From the NCBI GenBank assembly GCA_949128015.1, contig CASBRC010000098.1, positions 1-16,580 of the forward strand: a stretch of DNA of 16,580 nt, written 5' to 3'. Source of the stretch: Synechococcales cyanobacterium PMM_0003 (GTDB lineage: Bacteria > Cyanobacteriota > Cyanobacteriia > Pseudanabaenales > Pseudanabaenaceae). Below, piece after piece: positions 8,682 through 16,580 of the stretch; positions within the stretch are counted from its first letter, which is position 1; each line of letters begins with the position of its first letter. A program made the position numbers and the translations under genes. The notes beneath the pieces were generated by a model that had not been told where the DNA came from, ran no database searches, and worked only from the letters and a program-made list of their open reading frames with translations.

Positions 8682-8720
8682 CCCAAAAAATAAGGTTGCG
8701 GCGCAACCTTATTTTTTGGG
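8682..8720. terminator. Bidirectional intrinsic terminator
   Basis: An 18-bp perfect stem (8682-8699 with 8703-8720) and a 3-base loop. Each arm has an outer A6 or T6 run next to G/C pairs, so transcripts from either side end in a hairpin with a U-rich descending arm. It begins 6 bases after the stop of the exported protein, and its last base touches the stop codon of the Hsp70-like gene, so it serves both convergent genes. Confidence 0.88.
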
Positions 8721-10352
8721 TTAGCGTAATCTTGCCACAGGATAATCATTTAATAATTGGCGTTGGTTCACTAAATCGATCGCAGTTATTAGTAACTCGC
8801 GCTTTTCGCTAATGCTAAATAAAACCTTGAGCCGATCGCAATCTGGCTGACCGAGGGGATCGAGCTTGGCGATCGCCTGTGGCATCCCTTCACCATTCGC
8901 ATCAGCTTGTAACGGTTGAAAAGTTTCTTGCACTTTTTGCCCAAACTGCATAACAATGCGATCGCCGTCAAAGCTTACCTCGGCTGCACCAGTTGGGCGA
9001 CTTTCGAGTTCACCAATTGTCAGCGCAATTTCGGGCTGATGAGGTTGAGTCGCTCTGAGTACTAGCTCGACAGGGCGACGAGTGGGATAGACTTGACCAC
9101 GCCGAAATAGAGGTTGATATTTCCATTGCTCCGCAGTGCGATCCCAATAACGAATTGCATAGGAATGGAAGAGATAATCTTGAAGGCTAACACCTCGACT
9201 GAGCATTAATGCACCATGGGCGATCGCTTCAAAGGGTTTATGACTATAAACCTTCCCCATTTTAAAATAGTTCTCAACAAAAAAACGTACTGATGGAATC
9301 AGCGTACAACCGCCAACTAAGAGAATAGTTTTAATATCACCTTTAAGAATTCCTTTATTAAAAGAACGATTGATTAATTCATCAATCGCTGATTGGAGAA
9401 CTCGATAAAATCCTTTGCGATCTAATAATTGCTCAAATCTTTGGCGAGTATAAGTAATCTCGGTTGCGGATTGCGTAGTTATATCAAAAAAACTTTCTGA
9501 TACGGTTTCCATTTCCGAAAGTCTGATTTTAATCCGTTCCATTAAAAACTTAAGAATACTTAGATTATTTAGCTTGCTTTCTTCAGGTTTGTCTTCACGA
9601 CTTTCTAAATAATCTTGAACTAACCATTGATCGATATCTTCACCGCCAATTGTATATCCTGTTTTTGCGATCGCATCCGCTTTATATTCTGTCCATTCAC
9701 TGCGGTTTACGCCGATTTGCTCTCCCCATTTCGCAACATTCTCACTCTTAGGCAATCGCACCAATGACAAATCTAATGTTCCACCACCAAAATCGATCAC
9801 AAGTACCAATGCACTAGGGGAAATTGCCTCATAGCCTAAAGCTGCGGCTGTAGGTTCATCAAGAATCCTAATATTCGGTACTTGTAAGGTCGGTAAATTT
9901 GGTGCGAATATCTCAGCACTGCATTCCTCTAGCCAACGCAAATATTTTTCATAAGCTTGCACTGGTGCAGTCAAGATTATTTCCGAGGGAAATATCTGTT
10001 GCGATCGCAGTTCCTTGGATAGTTCCCGTAAAAACTGATTGCCTAACCATTCAGGCGTAACTTTGATGCCATCAAGCTTAGGAACATAATTCACATTGGC
10101 TACTAACCGTCGCTTGATTTGATTAAATAATCTCGGTTGGGTGCGATCTTTGCCTAGATCAATAACGCGCTGACCAATTTCGACTATCTCCGTTTCGGCA
10201 TTCTGGACATATAACAACGAAGGCACAAGACAATTTAAAGGTGTAGGACGATTAAGATTCTCAAAATTCAAGGTTTCAGGCTGATTTGTGGCAATGTTCC
10301 ATCGGGCAATTACAGTGTTGCTACTTCCAAAGTCAATTGCGATCGCAGTCAT
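8721..10352 (-). CDS. Hsp70-family protein (non-canonical DnaK-like ATPase)
   Basis: 543 residues from ATG 10352. The actin/Hsp70 ATPase signatures are all present: phosphate-1 AIDFGSSNTVIA (5-16), a basic pair at KRR (80-82) near the catalytic Lys position, ILDEPTAAALGY (163-174), phosphate-2 IDFGGGTLDLS (186-196), and the adenosine motif LVGGCTLIPSVR (345-356). The C-terminal 150 residues do not show the DnaK substrate-binding signature, the helical lid or the EEVD/acidic tail, so substrate binding must differ. This is one of the shorter Hsp70-like proteins of cyanobacteria, not the housekeeping DnaK. The reading frame is open back to 10502, but that extension lies inside aroA and is not protein-like; the start at 10352 directly precedes the phosphate-1 strand. 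It follows aroA by 55 bp, with a stem-loop between. Confidence 0.88.
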   Translation of the reverse strand: MTAIAIDFGSSNTVIARWNIATNQPETLNFENLNRPTPLNCLVPSLLYVQNAETEIVEIGQRVIDLGKDRTQPRLFNQIKRRLVANVNYVPKLDGIKVTPEWLGNQFLRELSKELRSQQIFPSEIILTAPVQAYEKYLRWLEECSAEIFAPNLPTLQVPNIRILDEPTAAALGYEAISPSALVLVIDFGGGTLDLSLVRLPKSENVAKWGEQIGVNRSEWTEYKADAIAKTGYTIGGEDIDQWLVQDYLESREDKPEESKLNNLSILKFLMERIKIRLSEMETVSESFFDITTQSATEITYTRQRFEQLLDRKGFYRVLQSAIDELINRSFNKGILKGDIKTILLVGGCTLIPSVRFFVENYFKMGKVYSHKPFEAIAHGALMLSRGVSLQDYLFHSYAIRYWDRTAEQWKYQPLFRRGQVYPTRRPVELVLRATQPHQPEIALTIGELESRPTGAAEVSFDGDRIVMQFGQKVQETFQPLQADANGEGMPQAIAKLDPLGQPDCDRLKVLFSISEKRELLITAIDLVNQRQLLNDYPVARLR

Positions 10353-10373
10353 AATTTTCTCTACGCGGTGTTT

Positions 10374-10408
10374 AGATAGAGAATGGCACTTTGCGCCATT
10401 CTCTATCT
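10374..10408 (-). terminator. Stem-loop between aroA and the Hsp70-like gene
   Basis: A perfect 14-bp stem (10374-10387 with 10395-10408) and a 7-base loop. One arm ends on the last base of the aroA stop codon, and the other ends 21 bases before the Hsp70-like ATG. No U-run follows in the transcript direction. It may end most aroA transcripts or act as an attenuator or 3' stabiliser within a two-gene operon. Confidence 0.7.
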
Positions 10409-11745
10409 TATTTGGTGTACAAACCTTGTAAGGTGGGAATAAATGATGGGTATGAAATAGCCGCCGACTCAGCACGGTTGATGGAAGTTTTTCCTTTAGC
10501 AACTAGCGCTGCGATCGCAAGACTCATCGCGATCCGATGATCGTCATAGCTCTCTACTTCAGCACCTGTTAGCGCCTTGCCACCAACGATCGCCATGCCA
10601 TCGGGAAGCTCAGTCACATTTGCGCCCATTTTAGTCATTTCATTGACCATTGCCACAATGCGATCGCTTTCTTTGACACGCAACTCTTCTGCATCTTCGA
10701 TGATGGTTGTGCCTTCTGCACAAGTAGCTGCGATCGCTAAAATTGGAATTTCATCAATTAGCCGAGGAATAACTGCGCCACCGATCTTACAAGCCTTAAG
10801 ATTGGCAGAACGCACTCGCAAATCAGCAACGGGTTCGCCTGTAACTTCGCGCTGATTTTCATAGGTAATATCTGCCCCCATTTCCGCAAGAACTTCCAGA
10901 ATACCTGTACGAGTGGGATTAATACCGACGTTCTCAATTACTAAATCGGAATTGGGAACAATGGAAGCCGCCACTAACCAAAAAGCTGCCGAACTGATAT
11001 CTCCAGGTACGGTAACTTCTTGACCAACTAGTTTCGCGCCGCCTTTCACCGAGACTGTATTGGTGGCAATATCAACAGTGATTTTTGCACCAAAGGCAGA
11101 TAGCATTCTTTCGCTATGATCACGCGATCGCTCTGGCTCAGTGATAATTGTTTCACCATCGATCATTAATCCCGCTAGCATAATGCAGGACTTAACTTGA
11201 GCTGAAGCTACGGGTGATTGATAGTGAATTGCTTTGAGGTTCTGCCCCGAAATTGCAAGGGGCGCTCTGGCTCCATTTTCTCGTCCCCAGATATTCGCGC
11301 CCATTTGGCGCAAAGGGTTAACCACACGAGACATAGGACGCGATCGCAACGAGCTATCACCTGTGACCGTAAAAAAGCGATCGGGATGACTTGCCAAAAT
11401 CCCCAACATCAAGCGCAAAGTTGTCCCCGAATTACCAGCATTTAAGACATCTAGAGGCTCTTTCAGATTTCCCAGCCCGATGCCTCTCACCGTCACTAAT
11501 TCCGAGTTAAGTTCAGAGATCTCTGCCCCCATCGCGGTAAAGCAAGCTGCTGTACTACGCGGATCTTCACCTAGTAATAAACCTCTGATCGTGGTTTCGC
11601 CTTCTGCGAGCGAACCAAGCATCAAGGCTCGATGCGAAATCGACTTGTCTCCAGGGATTGTGATCTTTCCGCGTAAGCCCTGTGACAATTGGCTTGCATC
11701 AATATTTAGGCGGTGATGAGTTTGAGTAGTATCGAGTTCAATCAT
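10408..11745 (-). CDS. aroA: 3-phosphoshikimate 1-carboxyvinyltransferase (EPSP synthase)
   Basis: Sixth step of the shikimate pathway: joins phosphoenolpyruvate to shikimate 3-phosphate, in the cytoplasm. The product has 445 residues, a normal length. Key motifs are [10 protein letters not shown] (31-40, catalytic Lys34), [11 protein letters not shown] (102-112), RPMSR (136-140), SAQVK (181-185), NPTRTG (276-281), DEIPILA (331-337, catalytic Asp331), KESDR (358-362) and DDHRIAM (401-407). RPMSR, SAQVK, NPTRTG and the Leu after Arg111 (Pro in the E. coli enzyme) match the class II group typified by the Bacillus and Agrobacterium enzymes. The Gly of the GNSGT loop is retained. ATG 11745 has no clear ribosome site. 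The divergent gene at 11830 starts 84 bp away. Confidence 0.97.
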   Translation of the reverse strand: MIELDTTQTHHRLNIDASQLSQGLRGKITIPGDKSISHRALMLGSLAEGETTIRGLLLGEDPRSTAACFTAMGAEISELNSELVTVRGIGLGNLKEPLDVLNAGNSGTTLRLMLGILASHPDRFFTVTGDSSLRSRPMSRVVNPLRQMGANIWGRENGARAPLAISGQNLKAIHYQSPVASAQVKSCIMLAGLMIDGETIITEPERSRDHSERMLSAFGAKITVDIATNTVSVKGGAKLVGQEVTVPGDISSAAFWLVAASIVPNSDLVIENVGINPTRTGILEVLAEMGADITYENQREVTGEPVADLRVRSANLKACKIGGAVIPRLIDEIPILAIAATCAEGTTIIEDAEELRVKESDRIVAMVNEMTKMGANVTELPDGMAIVGGKALTGAEVESYDDHRIAMSLAIAALVAKGKTSINRAESAAISYPSFIPTLQGLYTK

Positions 11746-11829
11746 GTTAGAGTTCAGTTAGCAATTAATATTACATTAAGACAAAATCACGGCAAATTTA
11801 GACTTAATCAACTTTATCACTAGCTTTTT
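11746..11829. promoter_or_regulatory. Divergent promoter region of aroA and the YIP1-kinase pair
   Basis: 84 AT-rich bases between two divergent ATG codons, so both promoters and both leaders must fit here or overlap the neighbouring genes. TAATAT and TACATTA-like stretches around 11766-11778 could be -10 elements. I cannot fix a -35 on either strand, and no clear inverted repeat is visible. Confidence 0.4.
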
Positions 11830-12456
11830 ATGAATCCCACTGAGCCAAATTCTGCTGATCTGAATGCCGATCAAAATGCGATCGCAATAGATAGCATCCC
11901 AGAAAATAACACGCCTCCCCAAATGCCACAAAATCTGGGAACGTTTCTAGATCGCTTATATGGGACATTATTTTTGCCGCAAGTGACCTTTGAACTACTC
12001 AAGGCTAATCCCACGTTTGTGCAAGCGTTTGCCGTGATTGTTTTAGTAAATATTCTAGAAACCTTACGCCTCGATCAATTTTCAATTTCTAGCATTGTCT
12101 GGTCAGTGATTAGTGGCACGATTGGCTGGATATTTTTCACTTTTCTGCTCAAGCAGTTAGCTAACGTTTTTCAAAGGGATGTCGCTATACTGAAGTTACT
12201 AACGTTGACAGGCTTCGCTAGTTTACCTTGGTTGTTTATGGCTCCTGCCCTGAGCTTACCACCACAATTTCGTGTTTTTGCGGCGATTGCGGTGATGATC
12301 TGGTTTGTTGTATGGCAAGTATGGGGCGCATCGGTGGCGTTGGGGATTAAAATCTGGAAAACCTTAGCGATTGGGCCTTTAGCTCTATTCGGTGGTTTGG
12401 TTGCTCTGATTTGGTTGGGCAACACCTTGAAGTTGATACTTAGTATTAGTTTGTAG
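11830..12456 (+). CDS. YIP1-like integral membrane protein
   Basis: 208 residues. A polar Asn/Pro-rich head (1-35) is followed by a short amphipathic stretch with [24 protein letters not shown] (38-61), of the kind that opens bacterial YIP1-domain proteins. About five hydrophobic segments follow: 63-79, 88-106, 121-142, 148-172 and 180-206. Phe/Trp-rich helices and the [11 protein letters not shown] stretch (126-136) support the YIP1 family. The function of bacterial members is unknown; the family name comes from eukaryotic Golgi proteins. ATG 11830 has no Shine-Dalgarno sequence. The stop codon is 5 bases before the kinase start, so the two genes are very probably co-transcribed, and a joint role in the membrane is possible. 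Confidence 0.82.
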   Translation: MNPTEPNSADLNADQNAIAIDSIPENNTPPQMPQNLGTFLDRLYGTLFLPQVTFELLKANPTFVQAFAVIVLVNILETLRLDQFSISSIVWSVISGTIGWIFFTFLLKQLANVFQRDVAILKLLTLTGFASLPWLFMAPALSLPPQFRVFAAIAVMIWFVVWQVWGASVALGIKIWKTLAIGPLALFGGLVALIWLGNTLKLILSISL

Positions 12457-12461
12457 TTCAT

Positions 12462-15400
12462 ATGATTCATGCACAAGAACCACCCTCTGAACTGGAAAGA
12501 GTTGAGGCTCTATATCAGTGCAACATTTTAGATACCGAGCCAGAGCAAGGCTTTGACGATATCACGCAATTGGCTGCCCATATTTGTCAAACGCCAATCG
12601 CCTTAGTCAGTTTGCTCGACAAGGATCGCCAGTGGTTTAAGTCAAAAGTCGGTCTCATTGCAACAGAAACACCAAGAAACATCGCTTTTTGTACTCATGC
12701 AATTCTACAAGATGGAATTTTTATAATCCCTGACACCCTTCAAGATGAGAGATTTGTTGACAATCCATTGGTGACTGATCCACCTAACATTCGCTTTTAT
12801 GCAGGAATCCCAATTAAAACTGTAGAAGGATATCCACTGGGAACCCTTTGTGTCATTGATCGACGACCAAGAGAATTGAGCAAGGAGCAGATACTCGCGC
12901 TCAAATCATTAGCTAACCAAACTGCATATTTAATCGAAACTCGACGCAGCTTAACAGAAATTAGTCGTCTATCCATAACCAAAACTACTAAACCATCAAA
13001 GGGTAACTTTCTTAAGAAGATCGCATTTTGGTCAGGACTTGTGGCTTCAATGGTTATTGGTATAGGCGTGTTTTCCTATACCAATCTTCGTGAATTGCAA
13101 GAGGCTAATATTGTATTTCTACAACGCCAAGATGAACTAGAAAAGATTAGTCTGCCACTTAGTCACATCCGTGACATGAAAATCTCAGTAAGAGAATATA
13201 TGCTTTTAGACAGCCCTGAAAGTATAGAAATGTATGCTATTTCGGTGGCAAGATTGGAAGTTGATCTTTATAAACTTCAACAACTGATGCGGAGGGATGA
13301 TGCAGATCAACTATTCAAATCTTATAATCAACAAAGCCAAAACAATTACCAAGTAATAATCACTCTTCTATCGCAATATATTCGCAAAGGGCTGAAGGAA
13401 TCTCGTGAAATCGTAGATTTATACCAATCCGCTGGTCTAAAAGCTACGCAAAAATTAATCTTAGAAAAAGGTATTTGGGAAGCTGAAAATTTCACCGCGA
13501 TTGAGATTAAAGGAAGGGTCGATGTTGCTAAAGATGATTTATCAAGATGGCTACAAAAAAAGCAAGTTTCAACTGCTAATGCTCTCAATATTGCCTTCCT
13601 TACTTTATTCTTGACTTTAGGGGTACTTTGCCTACTATTTTATGCTGTCTATAATGAAATCACCACAAGTCGTCGATTAGAAAATAGCCTCAAGCAAGAA
13701 AGAGACTTCATATCTACAGTTCTCGATACTGTCAGTGCATTAGTGATTGTGCTAGATCCAGAAGGTAAAATCATTCGATTTAACCGTGAATGTGAGCGCG
13801 TGACAGGTTATTACTTTGAAGAAGTACTAAATCAGAGCTTTGAGCAGGTTTTTCAGAGTCCAAAAAACAAAAAACTAACGTTTGAGACCTCCACTCAACC
13901 TTTAAGCCCAAATCCTTCAGTTTCTACTGAAATTTATTTAAATACGAAGAATGGCGATCGCCGTCTGATTGAATGGTCAACGACAAAGTTATTTAATGCT
14001 GAGCATGAAGTTGAATTTATAATTGGAACTGGGCTTGATATTAGCGATCGCAAACAAGCCGAAGAAGAAGTCCGTTTACAAAATTGGCGATCGCTGGTCT
14101 TTTCAAAGATAACTCTGCGAATTCGACAATCGTTGAATATTAATGAAATCCTAAATACAACTGTTGATGAAGTGCGAGAATTTCTCAAAGCCGATCGCGT
14201 AGTTGTATATCGCTTTAATGGCGAATGGGAAGGCACTGTCGTTGTGGAATCAGTAGAACTACCTTGGATTGCTTCAATGGGAACTGATGTTAAAGATGAC
14301 TGTTTCCGTCATGGGCTATGGGACAACTATCGCCAAGGTCGAAGGGTCGTCAATGATGATATTCCCAATTCAGATATGCCTAATTGTTATAAACAATTAA
14401 TGGCGAAGTTTCAAGTACAGGCTAATTTAGTCGTGCCAATTCTTGAAAGCGATCGCCTATGGGGATTGATAATTGTTCATCAATGTAGTGCGCCAAGACA
14501 TTGGCGTAGTTTTGAAGTTGACCTTTTGACCGATCTTGGCAATCAAGTCGGGCTTGCACTCTACCAAGCCACTTTATTAGAACAAGAAACATTACGCCGC
14601 GAACAACTCCACCAACAGAATATCGAATTAGAAGAAGCTCGTCATCAAGCAGAAATAGCCACAAAGATGAAAAGCTCTTTTCTGGCAACTATGAGCCATG
14701 AGATTCGCACGCCGATGAATGCCGTAATTGGTATGACAGGCTTGCTTGCAGATACTGAGCTATCAACACTACAGAGAGATTTTGTAGAGACCGTGAGGAT
14801 TAGCGGTGAAAATCTGCTGACCTTAATCAACGAGATTCTTGATTTCTCCAAGCTTGAAGCTAATGAAATGGAATTGGAAGAGATTAGCTTTGATCTGAAT
14901 ATTTGTGTTGAGGAAGTAACCGATTTGCTGGCGATGCTTGCCCAGTCAAAAGGGCTAGAACTTGCGTCACTAATTTATCAAAATGTGCCTCTTTATCTAT
15001 GCGGCGATGTTTCGCGCCTCAGGCAGGTGCTAACCAATCTAGTTAGCAATGCGATTAAATTTACTTCAAAAGGCGAAGTTATCGTCAAAGTATCCCTCAA
15101 AGCCGAAACTGAGTCTAACGCAACTATCGAGTTTAGAATCATTGATACAGGTATTGGCATATCTCCCATCGCCCAGAAGAAGCTGTTTCAGCCTTTTACT
15201 CAAGTTGACGCTTCGACCACACGCAAATATGGTGGAACAGGTCTAGGGCTTGCCATTTGCAAACAAATTGTCGATCTCATGGGTGGTGAAATTGGCATTG
15301 ATAGTGAAGAAGGAAAAGGCTCGCAATTTTGGTTTAGGATTCCATTTGCAAAGCAAGCTGAAAGTGCGATCGCAGAGCTACAACCCCGACGAGAAATTGA

Positions 15401-16580
15401 CCTCAAAGATATTCGAGTCTTAGTGGTCGATGATAACGAGACCAATTGCAAAATCTTGACTTATCAACTGACGGCTTGGCAGATGCGTGTCGATGCGGTG
15501 CAACGTTCATCCGATGCGATCGCAATCTTAAGAGCGGCGGCGGCAGAAGACGATCGCTACGAGTTAGCAATTCTCGATATGCAAATGCCTGATCTTGATG
15601 GCGAAATGTTAGGCACACAGATCAAAGCCGACCCAAATCTAAAAGATATCAAGTTAGTCATGCTGACATCGCTCAATCAACAAGGTGGCATCAGCAGAGT
15701 AAAAGAACTAGGATTTGAGTTTTATCTTGTCAAGCCAGTTAAACAATCACGTTTACTTGATGTCTTGATGGAAGTAGTGTCTCTAGATGATAAGCGGGAA
15801 GCTACTCCTCTAGATCTCTCCAAGAATTTTGATACTACAACTAAAAAGACTTCTAAACTCAAAATCCTGATTGCTGAAGATAGCCCGATCAATCAAAAAG
15901 TGGCTCTGCATCAGTTACGAAGTTTTGGCTATGATGCAGATGTCGCAGGAAATGGGAGAGAAGTTCTTAATTTACTGGAACGCATTCACTATGACATTAT
16001 CTTAATGGATTGCCAAATGCCAGAAATGGATGGATATGAAGCAACTACTGCCATTCGTCAGCTAGATTCAGCAAAGTCAAAAATTACGATCGTGGCGATG
16101 ACCGCTAATGCGATGAAGGAAGATCGCGATCGCTGTATTGCTTGCGGCATGGATGATTATCTTAGTAAGCCGATCCGCAAAGAAGATCTTGCTCGGAAAT
16201 TAGCAGAATGGGAAATAAAAATCTTTGCCCAAAAAGAAACTGCTTCTGCGGAAATTGAAGCTAATCCTAGCTTGCCAGAAAAAGCTCCTAATACTTACGA
16301 ATCTTTGCCATTAATTGATTGGAAATATCTCGAAGAAATTGTCGAAGGCGACGAAGAATTTAAGAACGAACTTTTACAGACATTTTTTGAATTTACTTCC
16401 AAAAGTTTAGAAAAGCTCGAAATTGCGATCGCAGAAAATAACTATCATGAAATTGCCATTATTTCTCACACTATTAAAGGCTCTTCTAGTAACTTAGGGG
16501 GCTTATCGCTTGCTGCGATCGCCAGCGACTTAGAAAAACTTGGACTTAATCAAAAGCTAGACAATACCAAAGACTTATTC
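12462..16580 (+). CDS. Membrane hybrid histidine kinase with DXCF-type GAF (putative cyanobacteriochrome), partial at 3' end
   Basis: An uninterrupted frame of 1373 codons runs off the right edge. Domains in order: GAF1 (about 8-165; ETPR, FCTHAI, IRFYAG, GTLCVID), membrane segment 1 (187-209), a periplasmic helical sensor of about 165 residues (CHASE3/four-helix-bundle-like), membrane segment 2 (376-398), PAS (about 418-535), GAF2 (about 550-703), coiled linker, HisKA with [10 protein letters not shown] (phospho-His746), HATPase (N863, D895TGIGIS, GGTGLGL 924-930), receiver 1 (984-1105; D990, D991, phospho-Asp1039, Lys in LVKPV), receiver 2 (from 1134; EDSPINQ, phospho-Asp1183, Lys in LSKPI) and HPt (His1336 in SHTIKGSS). 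GAF2 has Cys614 in DDCF and Cys642 in NCYKQL, 28 residues apart. These match the two bilin-linked cysteines of DXCF cyanobacteriochromes. Phosphate should pass His746 to a receiver to His1336 and on to an unseen response regulator. It follows the YIP1-like gene by 5 bp, and no ribosome site is seen. Confidence 0.93.
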   Translation, partial: MIHAQEPPSELERVEALYQCNILDTEPEQGFDDITQLAAHICQTPIALVSLLDKDRQWFKSKVGLIATETPRNIAFCTHAILQDGIFIIPDTLQDERFVDNPLVTDPPNIRFYAGIPIKTVEGYPLGTLCVIDRRPRELSKEQILALKSLANQTAYLIETRRSLTEISRLSITKTTKPSKGNFLKKIAFWSGLVASMVIGIGVFSYTNLRELQEANIVFLQRQDELEKISLPLSHIRDMKISVREYMLLDSPESIEMYAISVARLEVDLYKLQQLMRRDDADQLFKSYNQQSQNNYQVIITLLSQYIRKGLKESREIVDLYQSAGLKATQKLILEKGIWEAENFTAIEIKGRVDVAKDDLSRWLQKKQVSTANALNIAFLTLFLTLGVLCLLFYAVYNEITTSRRLENSLKQERDFISTVLDTVSALVIVLDPEGKIIRFNRECERVTGYYFEEVLNQSFEQVFQSPKNKKLTFETSTQPLSPNPSVSTEIYLNTKNGDRRLIEWSTTKLFNAEHEVEFIIGTGLDISDRKQAEEEVRLQNWRSLVFSKITLRIRQSLNINEILNTTVDEVREFLKADRVVVYRFNGEWEGTVVVESVELPWIASMGTDVKDDCFRHGLWDNYRQGRRVVNDDIPNSDMPNCYKQLMAKFQVQANLVVPILESDRLWGLIIVHQCSAPRHWRSFEVDLLTDLGNQVGLALYQATLLEQETLRREQLHQQNIELEEARHQAEIATKMKSSFLATMSHEIRTPMNAVIGMTGLLADTELSTLQRDFVETVRISGENLLTLINEILDFSKLEANEMELEEISFDLNICVEEVTDLLAMLAQSKGLELASLIYQNVPLYLCGDVSRLRQVLTNLVSNAIKFTSKGEVIVKVSLKAETESNATIEFRIIDTGIGISPIAQKKLFQPFTQVDASTTRKYGGTGLGLAICKQIVDLMGGEIGIDSEEGKGSQFWFRIPFAKQAESAIAELQPRREIDLKDIRVLVVDDNETNCKILTYQLTAWQMRVDAVQRSSDAIAILRAAAAEDDRYELAILDMQMPDLDGEMLGTQIKADPNLKDIKLVMLTSLNQQGGISRVKELGFEFYLVKPVKQSRLLDVLMEVVSLDDKREATPLDLSKNFDTTTKKTSKLKILIAEDSPINQKVALHQLRSFGYDADVAGNGREVLNLLERIHYDIILMDCQMPEMDGYEATTAIRQLDSAKSKITIVAMTANAMKEDRDRCIACGMDDYLSKPIRKEDLARKLAEWEIKIFAQKETASAEIEANPSLPEKAPNTYESLPLIDWKYLEEIVEGDEEFKNELLQTFFEFTSKSLEKLEIAIAENNYHEIAIISHTIKGSSSNLGGLSLAAIASDLEKLGLNQKLDNTKDLF

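Noticed and set aside
10353..10502. N-terminal extension of the Hsp70-like frame by 50 codons
   Set aside because: It overlaps the 3' end of aroA and the stem-loop, has no chaperone-like sequence, and the phosphate-1 motif starts right after ATG 10352.
12171..12476. 101-codon minus-strand frame
   Set aside because: Antisense to the YIP1-like gene, with no recognisable motif.
12462..13017. GAF1 of the kinase as a second bilin-binding domain
   Set aside because: It has the ETPR/FCTHAI/IRFYAG pattern of the general non-bilin GAF family and lacks the DXCF or canonical cysteine context.
13934..14236. 100-codon minus-strand frame
   Set aside because: Antisense to the PAS and GAF2 part of the kinase, whose domain order is intact across it.

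Overview
The window is a stretch of cyanobacterial chromosome. Three things point there: the split b/b' ATP synthase operon in the order I-a-c-b'-b-delta-alpha, found in cyanobacteria and plastids; about 34 copies (hand count) of the octamer GCGATCGC, the HIP1 repeat of cyanobacteria; and a GAF domain with cyanobacteriochrome-type cysteines. The moderately AT-rich composition and the small palindromic repeats would fit a Pseudanabaena-like lineage, but that placement is a guess. No rRNA, tRNA, CRISPR array, insertion sequence or phage gene is visible.

Layout. Positions 174-5134 (minus strand) hold atpI-atpB-atpE-atpG(b')-atpF-atpH(delta)-atpA. The gamma and epsilon genes are not in the window. 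Most spacers of the operon hold a perfect or near-perfect stem-loop, and two of these are copies of one 25-base palindromic element. Positions 5135-5494 are a non-coding divergent region with a 17-bp AT-only inverted repeat. Positions 5495-8675 hold three envelope-type genes: an exported helical/TPR-like protein (+), an exported subtilisin-like protease (-) with Ca-binding-type loops and a Glu where the catalytic Asp is expected, and a small exported protein that may be a beta-barrel (+). Positions 8721-11745 (minus) hold aroA (EPSP synthase of the class II type) followed by a non-canonical Hsp70-family protein. Positions 11830-16580 (plus) hold a YIP1-like membrane protein, followed 5 bp later by a very large hybrid histidine kinase that runs off the right edge.

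How the genes work together. The atp genes build the Fo sector and part of F1 of the thylakoid/plasma-membrane ATP synthase. aroA supplies chorismate precursors. The kinase is the most striking gene. It has an N-terminal GAF, two membrane segments around a periplasmic helical sensor, a PAS, a second GAF with the D-x-C-F cysteine and a second cysteine 28 residues later, then HisKA, HATPase, two receiver domains and an HPt domain. This reads as a membrane-anchored light sensor (DXCF-type cyanobacteriochrome) feeding an internal phosphorelay. Its only apparent operon partner is the YIP1-like membrane protein.

All coordinates, motifs and stems were read by eye. Family assignments rest on recognised motifs, not on database searches.
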